Of a stretch of 5,479 bases of DNA, positions 1 through 4,394 are shown piece by piece (the stretch's first letter is position 1; every line of letters starts with the position of its first letter). Position numbers and translations under genes: made by a program. This DNA is from an archaeon (lineage in GTDB: Archaea; Thermoproteota; Nitrososphaeria; Nitrososphaerales; Nitrosopumilaceae): the NCBI GenBank assembly GCA_005240025.1, contig SBBK01000137.1, forward strand, positions 1 through 5,479. The letters run 5' to 3'. Under the pieces are notes generated by a model. That model did no database searches. It worked only from the letters and a program-made list of their open reading frames with translations, and was not told where the DNA came from.

Positions 1-159
1 CTGTGTATCCTGTCCAATTCCTGGGTCTGGCGAGGATTCTAGCGTTTTTGTAAAATGAATCTTTGTCTGGGACTTGGCCGTAACAAACTGATCAGAAAAC
101 AAAACCAGCGATATGATGGATATTGCGAGGGCGGCTGAAATTATTGCTAATCTTTTCAC
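1..159 (-). CDS. Exported or membrane-anchored protein, N-terminal part only
   Basis: A leftward reading frame runs open to the window edge, so only its first 53 codons are visible. Starting at the GTG at 159 it begins MKRLAIISAALAISIISLVL, a short basic N-terminus followed by about 16 hydrophobic residues, as in a Sec signal peptide or a single N-terminal membrane anchor. A polar stretch follows (SDQFVTAKSQTKIHFTKTLE, then SSPDPGIGQDTQ), which would lie outside the membrane. The A-K-S at residues 28-30 could be a signal peptidase site. An in-frame ATG at 192, six bases past the kinase stop, would add 11 residues (MLKDVCRSRFL). I prefer GTG because it gives a conventional signal sequence and lies about 27 bases from a TATA-like element. 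The mature domain is outside the window, so no function can be given. Confidence 0.7.
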   Translation of the reverse strand, partial: MKRLAIISAALAISIISLVLFSDQFVTAKSQTKIHFTKTLESSPDPGIGQDTQ

Positions 160-182
160 TAGAAATCGTGACCTGCAAACAT

Positions 183-190
183 CTTTAAGC
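183..190 (-). promoter_or_regulatory. Possible TATA-like element for the exported-protein gene
   Basis: On the minus strand this reads GCTTAAAG, centred about 27 bases from the GTG at 159. That is the usual distance from an archaeal TATA box to the transcription start, so it would give a leaderless GTG-initiated mRNA. The element lies just past the kinase stop codon and overlaps the alternative ATG at 192. It is a weak consensus match, supported mainly by spacing. Confidence 0.35.
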
Positions 191-197
191 ATTTCAA

Positions 198-1619
198 TTA
201 ACGGCTACCATGATTGGCAAGCTGAAACTCGTCATGTAATGCCTGGAGTGCAGCTGCACAGTCACCGTCTTTGACAACAAAGGCCAAGTTCAGCTCAGAC
301 GAGCCCTGCGCAATCATTATTACATTTACCTTCTTTTTTGCGGCAGCGCCAAAAACCCTTGATGCAACACCGATAGTCCCGCGCATTCCGGAGCCAATCA
401 GAGCAATTATTGCAACATCGGTAGTCACGTCGATCTTTTTTATTATCTTGCCGAGAAGGTTCATTTCCATGGTGTTTACCGCCTTGTCCAGATCGTTTTT
501 CTTGACCACCACTGAAATGCTGGATTCAGAAGGGCTTTGAGAAATCATCATGATGTTGATGCCTGCCTTTGCAAGTTCAGAAAATATGGTTGCGGCAGTG
601 CCTGGGGCTCCAACCATGCTCCCACCCCTCATATCGATTAGGCCATTGTGCCGGATTACGCTAACGCACTTGACGGTCTTGTTTGTGGACTCGTCTGGCG
701 TGGCAGTGACCAGAGTTCCCGGGTTGTTGACATTGAAGGTGCTCCGTATGCGCATCGGGATCTTTTTTGTCAGGAGCGGCTCAAAGGAGCGGGGATGAAT
801 CTGTTTTGCACCAAAGAGCGCCATCTCCATTGCCTCGACATATGAGACCTCGGGGATCACTTTTGCATCCCTGACAAGCTTTGGGTCTGCCGTCATGAGG
901 CCATCGACATCACTCATCAACCAGACCTCGTCTGCCTTTATGCAGGAGGCAATGATTGTGGCAGTATAATCCGAGCCGCCACGACCAAAAGTGGTAACAT
1001 GACCGTGCTGATCGGCTCCGGCAAATCCACCTATGACGGGAATGGTTCTTTTTTGCAGGAGGGGTTCCAACTTTGTGAAAACCCGCAGTCGCGTTGTGTC
1101 CATTAGCGGCTTTGATGCACCAAAATTAGAGTCAGTTACAATTCCAACGTCTTTTCCTGTAACGTCGAGCGATCTTGCCTTCAAGTCCTGCAAGACATGC
1201 GAAACGATTCCAATTGAGAGTCGCTCACCAAACGAAATCAAATAGTCCAGAGATCGTGGCGTCACCTCCCCAAGAAGCATCATTCCATGTAGCAACCCTT
1301 CTAGCTCCGACAGGTCAGAGTCCAGTTTATCAGCCAGCCTTTTGCGTATTTTGGAATTTGAAACGGATTCGTTTGCTATTCTGCGGTGCTGCTTTTTCAG
1401 CTTTGAAAGAACAAAGCTTGCAGCATTTTTGTCACCCTTTTTGATAAATTCTGAAATATGTAACAGCTGATCTGTGACGTCATCTATTGCAGAACAGATT
1501 ACTGCAACCTCATTTTTTTTGGAGACGGTGTACACGAATTTTGCTACTGCCCTGATCTGTTTTGTAGAAGAAAGCGATGTGCCGCCAAACTTTAGAACAA
1601 GTCTCAATCTAGATACCAT
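198..1619 (-). CDS. lysC: Aspartate kinase (aspartokinase) with two C-terminal ACT domains
   Basis: Phosphorylates L-aspartate with ATP to 4-phospho-aspartate, the first cytoplasmic step towards threonine, methionine, isoleucine and, in some organisms, lysine. Numbered from the ATG at 1619 (473 residues, usual for a monofunctional enzyme), the kinase domain shows KFGGTS (10-15), FGERLS (130-135), FGRGGSDYTA (211-220), SDVDGLMTADPK (236-247) and GAKQIHPR (270-277). Two ACT regulatory repeats follow at about 318-390 and 400-465, with ISQSPSESSIS and IAQGSSELNL. The Gln-plus-Ser-Glu pattern resembles threonine-regulated kinases such as ThrA and plant bifunctional enzymes, so threonine feedback is my inference. 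Many ammonia-oxidising archaea make lysine by the LysW/aminoadipate route, which fits a threonine/methionine role. Start choice is uncertain: ATG 1634, ATG 1619 and TTG 1607 are in frame and none has a clear Shine-Dalgarno. The symbol is the generic family name; thrA-like naming is possible. Confidence 0.93.
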   Translation of the reverse strand: MVSRLRLVLKFGGTSLSSTKQIRAVAKFVYTVSKKNEVAVICSAIDDVTDQLLHISEFIKKGDKNAASFVLSKLKKQHRRIANESVSNSKIRKRLADKLDSDLSELEGLLHGMMLLGEVTPRSLDYLISFGERLSIGIVSHVLQDLKARSLDVTGKDVGIVTDSNFGASKPLMDTTRLRVFTKLEPLLQKRTIPVIGGFAGADQHGHVTTFGRGGSDYTATIIASCIKADEVWLMSDVDGLMTADPKLVRDAKVIPEVSYVEAMEMALFGAKQIHPRSFEPLLTKKIPMRIRSTFNVNNPGTLVTATPDESTNKTVKCVSVIRHNGLIDMRGGSMVGAPGTAATIFSELAKAGINIMMISQSPSESSISVVVKKNDLDKAVNTMEMNLLGKIIKKIDVTTDVAIIALIGSGMRGTIGVASRVFGAAAKKKVNVIMIAQGSSELNLAFVVKDGDCAAALQALHDEFQLANHGSR

Positions 1620-1639
1620 GTAGGTTATAACCATTTAAT

Positions 1640-1647
1640 GTTTTAAC
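1640..1647 (-). promoter_or_regulatory. Possible TATA-like element for aspartate kinase
   Basis: On the minus strand this reads GTTAAAAC and overlaps the pcna stop codon. Its centre is about 25 bases from the ATG at 1619, consistent with a leaderless kinase transcript from inside the end of pcna. Two other A/T-rich stretches lie nearby (1631-1639 and the palindrome 1623-1632), so this assignment is weak. The alternative is read-through from pcna, whose stop is only 8 bases from the outermost kinase ATG. Confidence 0.3.
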
Positions 1648-2383
1648 TTTCTACGCGTGGAGCCAGATAAAAATGGATTCGGCCGATATTTGCCACCTTG
1701 AACTCGATTCGAAGTGGTTTGGCAGACGAATACTCGCAAATTATCTCGCCTGATGCCGTGCCTACGGCCTTGACGATTGGATTTAGGTACTCGAGGCTGT
1801 ATGTGCCGGCGCCTTCATCCCTGGCTGAAATCTCGGACAACTCGTCCTGCTGCTTTTTTAGTGATATGAGGACTTCCCCAGAATCTCCTTTTCCGGAAAA
1901 TTCGGATTTTGCAGTAGTTGTCTTTATGGTCAAATAATCAGAAACAACCTGCACATCACCCAAAATCTTGTCAAACAAAAGCGTTGGAAGGCTAATTCTT
2001 ACATCGTATGGAATCTTTGGCAGGGGCGTGTCTGTAGCCGAACTCTCAATTAGTCGCATCTTGTATTGCTTGTTTTTTCCAATTGAAATCAAAAGCGCGC
2101 TTTCTGCAATGCTTATCTCAACGCTCTCACTTTTTTCCGCTCGCTTGATCAGTTTTGAAAACTCGTCAATTCTAACGCCGAACTTGATGGCTCCATCGCA
2201 CTCGTATTTCTCAAATGCAGAGTTTGGCCAGGAAATGTCAATTAGCGCGACATGGGACGGGTCCATCCCACGGAAGGTTATGCCCTCCACGGTTGCCTCA
2301 AAGGTGGCTTCTTCTACAAGAGTAGAAATTGCAGAAAGTATTGCCTTCCATTCATCTGAGCCATTTGTTTTTGCGGAAAACAA
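1643..2383 (-). CDS. pcn: DNA polymerase sliding clamp (PCNA)
   Basis: A ring-forming clamp that encircles DNA and tethers replicative polymerases, the flap endonuclease FEN1, ligase and other partners carrying PIP-box peptides. The 246 residues match the usual archaeal length of about 245-250. Recognisable parts are the N-terminal domain with GMDPSHVALIDI (39-50), a linker region around 115-130 (SSATDTPLPKIPYDV) acting as the interdomain connecting loop, SLEYLNPIVKA (196-206) in the second domain, KPLRIEF (222-228) and the C-terminal YLAPRVE tail that contributes to the PIP-box pocket. The start is the TTG at 2383: the frame has no ATG or GTG between it and the in-frame TAA about 40 bases upstream, and the family N-terminus (FSAKTNGSDEWKAIL) begins right after it. 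One clamp gene is visible, and it would form a homotrimer if it is the only one in the genome. It lies downstream of tfs with its own promoter. Confidence 0.96.
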   Translation of the reverse strand: MFSAKTNGSDEWKAILSAISTLVEEATFEATVEGITFRGMDPSHVALIDISWPNSAFEKYECDGAIKFGVRIDEFSKLIKRAEKSESVEISIAESALLISIGKNKQYKMRLIESSATDTPLPKIPYDVRISLPTLLFDKILGDVQVVSDYLTIKTTTAKSEFSGKGDSGEVLISLKKQQDELSEISARDEGAGTYSLEYLNPIVKAVGTASGEIICEYSSAKPLRIEFKVANIGRIHFYLAPRVES

Positions 2384-2411
2384 AGCTAAGTTTTGTGTTG
2401 ATATGGGTACA

Positions 2412-2418
2412 GTTAAAC
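2412..2418 (-). promoter_or_regulatory. TATA-like element of pcna
   Basis: On the minus strand this reads GTTTAAC, within an A/T-rich stretch. It is centred 32 bases from the TTG start at 2383, which would place transcription initiation around 2389 and leave a leader of only a few bases. It is the best TATA candidate in the 87-base gap between tfs and pcna. Confidence 0.5.
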
Positions 2419-2430
2419 GTTATCACAAAC

Positions 2431-2454
2431 TCAGCTCCGGATCTGATCCGCTGA
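2431..2454. repeat. Imperfect inverted repeat upstream of pcna
   Basis: The arms TCAGC (2431-2435) plus GGATC (2439-2443) mirror GATCC (2445-2449) plus GCTGA (2450-2454) around a central T. Three unpaired bases (TCC) interrupt the left arm. With a one-base centre it is better read as a dyad, the type of site a dimeric regulator binds, than as a stable RNA hairpin. It lies 12 bases upstream of the pcna TATA candidate and 16 bases past the tfs stop, so it could be an operator or part of tfs 3' end formation. No T-tract follows it on the minus strand, which argues against a classical terminator. Confidence 0.45.
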
Positions 2455-2470
2455 TTTTGTACATGCGTTC

Positions 2471-2770
2471 TTATGCGTAGTTACGCCACGTATGACTGCA
2501 TTTTGTGCAACGATAAAACTGAGTTGTCGGCTCGTCTGCACTTCTTGTCTGTAACATCCACCACACCGCTTCATTGTTGCCGCATTTTTCGCAATCAATT
2601 CTGATTGAGGGCAAGGCCTCATTTGTGTCCGATTCATCAAATATTGTAAGTTCGGATTCCAGCTGCTGTGAAGCCTTTTTTGTTTCCTGTTTTGACTCGC
2701 CTTCAGAATGACCACATTTCGGGCACGTCCCTTTTTTCAGACGTATGCCACATTTGGGGCAAAATTGCAT
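2471..2770 (-). CDS. tfs: Transcript cleavage factor TFS (archaeal TFIIS-like)
   Basis: Stimulates the intrinsic RNA cleavage activity of archaeal RNA polymerase, rescuing backtracked or stalled elongation complexes. The 99-residue protein has the standard two-ribbon layout. The N-terminal zinc ribbon has Cys4/Cys7 and Cys16/Cys19 (CPKCG twice). A charged linker spans about 20-55. The C-terminal TFIIS-type ribbon has Cys60/Cys63 and Cys88/Cys91. The catalytic acidic pair is intact as Asp79-Glu80 in RSADEP, so this should be an active cleavage factor and not one of the inhibitory TFS paralogues that lack those residues. The ATG directly follows the rpoL stop with no gap. An AGGTG at 2776-2780, inside the end of rpoL, gives a Shine-Dalgarno five bases before the start, as expected for the second gene of a message. 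Small size and domain order exclude RpoM-like alternatives only partly, since RpoM is an older name for this family. Confidence 0.95.
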   Translation of the reverse strand: MQFCPKCGIRLKKGTCPKCGHSEGESKQETKKASQQLESELTIFDESDTNEALPSIRIDCEKCGNNEAVWWMLQTRSADEPTTQFYRCTKCSHTWRNYA

Positions 2771-3052
2771 CTAGACACCTTTTAGCTTGGAGTGAATTAG
2801 CTTTTTCAGCTCATCGGTAAACTCGATCGCCGTATTTGTTGCCTTTAGGATCTCCTTTATGGGACTACCCTTTGAAGAATTTACGCGCATCCAGTACTCG
2901 TTTGTGAGCGGGTGCCTCAGAATCACACCGGCAAATTCTACCTGCTGGTCCTTTAAGAGCTCGTGCTGGACAATGTATAGTGTGCCGATATCTGATCCCT
3001 TGAGTGAGATGCTGGTCTCCTTTGTGGTGGAACTGAGTATTTGCGCATTCAT
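2771..3052 (-). CDS. rpoL: DNA-directed RNA polymerase subunit L (RpoL/Rpo11)
   Basis: Small assembly subunit of archaeal RNA polymerase, counterpart of eukaryotic Rpb11/AC19. It pairs with subunit D (the Rpb3 counterpart) to form the alpha-like platform on which the large subunits assemble. From the ATG at 3052 it has 93 residues, a normal size. It carries the family signature GSDIGTLYIVQHELLKDQQ, a counterpart of the D/H-T-L-G-N-L-L motif, then VEFAGVILRHPLTNEYWMRV, and ends in a helical tail. The frame stays open further upstream to 3118, but those extra 22 residues are not like the family and would cross the promoter. ATG 3052 sits about 29 bases from a good TATA element, so I take it as the start of a near-leaderless mRNA. 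The stop TAG is immediately followed by the tfs ATG. The usual family aspartate-histidine of the motif is replaced here by Ser-Asp. Confidence 0.93.
   Translation of the reverse strand: MNAQILSSTTKETSISLKGSDIGTLYIVQHELLKDQQVEFAGVILRHPLTNEYWMRVNSSKGSPIKEILKATNTAIEFTDELKKLIHSKLKGV
2776..2780 (-). promoter_or_regulatory. Shine-Dalgarno site of tfs
   Basis: AGGTG on the minus strand, five bases before the tfs ATG and inside the last codons of rpoL. It is the clearest ribosome binding site in the window. It fits the archaeal pattern in which first genes are leaderless while internal operon genes use a Shine-Dalgarno, and it supports co-transcription and translational coupling of rpoL and tfs. Confidence 0.55.
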
Positions 3053-3067
3053 TCTGTCGGAAAACAA

Positions 3068-3074
3068 CTTAATA
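3068..3074 (+). promoter_or_regulatory. TATA-like element of the divergent unknown gene
   Basis: CTTAATA on the plus strand, centred about 26 bases before the GTG at 3097. This would make the unknown gene's transcript leaderless. The stronger ATATAAA at 3078-3084 would place initiation about ten bases inside the gene on this strand, so I assign that one to rpoL. Confidence 0.4.
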
Positions 3075-3076
3075 TG

Positions 3077-3085
3077 GATATAAAT
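3077..3085 (-). promoter_or_regulatory. TATA box of the rpoL-tfs transcription unit
   Basis: On the minus strand this reads ATTTATATC, a strong archaeal TATA match, centred about 29 bases before the rpoL ATG. That predicts initiation two or three bases upstream of the ATG. It overlaps the region used by the divergent gene, so two promoters share roughly 45 bases. Confidence 0.6.
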
Positions 3086-3096
3086 CATTGTGCAAT

Positions 3097-3636
3097 GTGG
3101 GAAGCGAAAAGACATCAATTTCGAGAGTAAGCCTCACCAAAGACAAAGACGAGTACTCCAAAGGCGACGATATTGTAATCGGCGTCAAGTTTTCAATTCA
3201 GGGAGCCCTGCGTGATGCATTTGACGAAAAAAACTGGACAGATTCTTACAGCAAATTCGACAATGTCTTTAAGCTCAAATACGGAATCAGGATAGTGTCT
3301 GGCGGTTTTAGAAAACACGACCTCAAATCAATAGACACATACAGAAAGGCCTCAATTTTTTGGACCCGCAATCCAAAACTTGTCAACCCAATGAAAGAAA
3401 AACGTGTCTGGGTGCAGGTTGTAAAAAACTTTGAGCCGTTCATCAGGCTGACAGAAGATGAGGTAAGGCAAGAACTCTTTAACTTTGATGAGAAAATTAC
3501 CATCAATGCATCGGAGCTTGGTAGCGGCAGGCACAAAATTGGAGCCGAGGTCTATGCTTCTTGGCAGAAACACCACTTTACAGAGCCGGGTGACGCCAAG
3601 TCCAACTCTGAGGAAATAGAGCTGGTCATCAATTAG
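3097..3636 (+). CDS. Conserved-looking protein of unknown function, possible beta-sandwich fold
   Basis: I do not recognise this family with confidence. Read from GTG 3097 it is 179 residues with no signal peptide or membrane segment, so it is probably cytoplasmic. The N-terminus (SISRVSLTKDKDEYSKGDDIVIGVKF) alternates short strands with a Tyr-x-x-Gly-Asp turn, a pattern seen in arrestin-like and immunoglobulin-like beta sandwiches. The end (GSGRHKIGAEVYASWQKHHF, then a short strand EEIELVIN) reads as closing strands of such a domain. The middle is rich in Lys, Arg, Asp and aromatic residues, and no catalytic motif or cysteine pair stands out. Fold assignment is inference from strand pattern only. 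A TTG at 3088 would add three residues; I prefer GTG because of TATA spacing. It is transcribed divergently from rpoL from a shared promoter region, and the sequence looks fully coding and intact. Confidence 0.8.
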   Translation: MGSEKTSISRVSLTKDKDEYSKGDDIVIGVKFSIQGALRDAFDEKNWTDSYSKFDNVFKLKYGIRIVSGGFRKHDLKSIDTYRKASIFWTRNPKLVNPMKEKRVWVQVVKNFEPFIRLTEDEVRQELFNFDEKITINASELGSGRHKIGAEVYASWQKHHFTEPGDAKSNSEEIELVIN

Positions 3637-3638
3637 GG

Positions 3639-3646
3639 ATATTAAG
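3639..3646 (+). promoter_or_regulatory. TATA-like element of the 50-residue ORF
   Basis: ATATTAAG on the plus strand, just after the stop of the preceding gene, centred about 26 bases before the ATG at 3668. The spacing predicts a leaderless mRNA and supports the small ORF being a real, separately transcribed gene. A run of five T (3651-3655) between the two could help end the upstream transcript. Confidence 0.45.
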
Positions 3647-3667
3647 CCGGTTTTTCAAAAATCATAC

Positions 3668-3820
3668 ATGGCAAAATACGACGGCCTATTGGGTCAGCCT
3701 GTTCTTGAGGTGGAAGAACCAGATGCAGAAGGTGGAGTCACTCTCATCTTCAAAGACAACAGGTTCCTGTTTATCAAAGTGGTTGACGGTAAAATTGAGA
3801 CTATATCGATTCCGGAATGA
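3668..3820 (+). CDS. Small 50-residue protein of unknown function
   Basis: A short ORF from ATG 3668 to TGA 3818-3820 encoding a 50-residue acidic protein. It begins MAKYDGLLGQPVLEVEEPD, continues with GGVTLIFKDNRFLFIKVVDG and ends KIETISIPE. It is unfamiliar to me. The composition is protein-like: alternating hydrophobic and polar residues suggest three or four beta strands (VLEVEE, VTLIFKD, RFLFIKVVDG, IETISI), as in a small compact beta protein. It has no cysteine, signal peptide or membrane segment. Three things argue it is real: a TATA-like element at leaderless distance, a T-rich tract immediately after the stop, and an exact fit into the gap between the unknown gene and the convergent phosphatase. 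It ends one base from the phosphatase stop codon. A role cannot be inferred from position alone. Confidence 0.72.
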   Translation: MAKYDGLLGQPVLEVEEPDAEGGVTLIFKDNRFLFIKVVDGKIETISIPE

Positions 3821-3821
3821 G

Positions 3822-4319
3822 TCACTGGTTTTTTAGGAATTTTTCATAAAACGCAATTGCCATTTCCTGCGATTCTGATTGGATTGAGCCAGGCCTTTCT
3901 TGGCGGATCTTTTCAATTGCAACTCTGGATGTCATGTTTTGATACTTGACAAGGTAGCTTGCAAGAATGGTTCCAGTCCTGCCAATTCCTGCCGCGCAGT
4001 GCACCATTACGGGCTCGTTGTTTTTTATCCGCTCATGAATGAAATTTACAGTCGCATCTATCTTTTCAATGTCTGGGGCTCCTAGGTCCTCTGTCGGGAC
4101 GTGGAGGTATTCCAGTCCGTCCACCCAGGAGGGAGGCAAACCTTGCTCAGTCATTGTGACAATTGATCTCACTCCCTTTTTTCTAACCCAGCTAATCTCT
4201 TCAAAGCTTGTTGGCATGCCCGAGCCCGCAAGCAGATCTTCAATAAGCCACGAAAAATTTGTCGGCCTTCTTGTGATCCTTCCATGAATTCTTCGCCAGA
4301 GGTTTCCGGGCTTGCTCAT
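3822..4319 (-). CDS. Dual-specificity-type protein phosphatase, DUSP23-like
   Basis: A cysteine-based phosphatase of the small dual-specificity class, expected to remove phosphate from Tyr and Ser/Thr of proteins in the cytoplasm. The active-site loop is HCAAGIGRT (107-115), with nucleophile Cys108 and phosphate-binding Arg114. A candidate general acid is Asp78 in PTEDLGAPD, although the aligned position in human DUSP23 appears to be two residues earlier, where this protein has Thr76. Similarity to DUSP23/VHZ runs along the length: NFSWLIEDLLAGSGMP (21-36), VRSIVTMTEQGLPP (50-63) and IRQERPGSIQSESQE (138-152), whose Gln/Glu stretch follows the loop as in that family. At 165 residues it is a single catalytic domain. 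Some relatives act on RNA 5' ends or phosphoinositides, so the natural substrate is unknown. The ATG at 4319 lies about 26 bases from a TATA-like element. It is divergent from the radical SAM gene and convergent with the small ORF. Confidence 0.92.
   Translation of the reverse strand: MSKPGNLWRRIHGRITRRPTNFSWLIEDLLAGSGMPTSFEEISWVRKKGVRSIVTMTEQGLPPSWVDGLEYLHVPTEDLGAPDIEKIDATVNFIHERIKNNEPVMVHCAAGIGRTGTILASYLVKYQNMTSRVAIEKIRQERPGSIQSESQEMAIAFYEKFLKNQ
3829..3844 (+). terminator. Oligo-T transcription terminator after the 50-residue ORF
   Basis: Two plus-strand T runs, six T at 3829-3834 and five T at 3840-3844, begin nine bases after the small ORF's stop. Archaeal RNA polymerase terminates at such non-template T tracts without needing a hairpin. 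They lie inside the last codons of the convergent phosphatase gene, where they encode lysine and asparagine (EKFLKNQ). Confidence 0.5.
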
Positions 4320-4340
4320 TTGCTGCTTATCAAAATTTCA

Positions 4341-4348
4341 GATATTTA
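4341..4348 (-). promoter_or_regulatory. TATA-like element of the phosphatase gene
   Basis: On the minus strand this reads TAAATATC, centred about 26 bases before the ATG at 4319, predicting a leaderless transcript. It abuts the outermost possible ATG (4350) of the radical SAM frame, which is one reason to doubt that ATG. Confidence 0.5.
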
Positions 4349-4362
4349 GATGGTGGCAAGTC

Positions 4363-4370
4363 TTTATATT
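4363..4370 (+). promoter_or_regulatory. TATA box of the radical SAM gene
   Basis: TTTATATT on the plus strand, a good archaeal TATA match, centred about 28 bases before the in-frame TTG at 4395. If used, initiation falls at or just before that TTG, downstream of the ATG at 4350. That makes the first 15 codons of the longer reading untranslated promoter DNA. Confidence 0.5.
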
Positions 4371-4394
4371 GCAAGGGAGCGTAATATCCCGGTT

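Noticed and set aside
271..1444. Several plus-strand open frames of 65-89 codons across the aspartate kinase gene
   Set aside because: They are antisense to a well-conserved enzyme with clear motifs and have no protein-like domains or promoter spacing. They are antisense by-products of the kinase coding sequence.
1968..2480. A 170-codon plus-strand open frame antisense to pcna
   Set aside because: It is long, but Ser-rich and low in information, and it opposes an unmistakable sliding clamp gene and its promoter. Clamp codon use explains the open frame.
2431..2715. A second minus-strand frame overlapping tfs
   Set aside because: The tfs frame carries all eight zinc-ligand cysteines and the Asp-Glu pair. 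The alternative frame shows no family features.
3053..3118. N-terminal extension of RpoL (22 residues, from 3118)
   Set aside because: It would cover the TATA box and the start of the divergent gene, and the residues do not resemble the family, whose homology begins just after Met at 3052.
3647..3660. CCGG followed by five T and four A as a hairpin terminator of the unknown gene
   Set aside because: TTTTTCAAAAA can pair weakly, but there is no G+C stem. It may still be a T-tract terminator, but the evidence was too thin to list separately.
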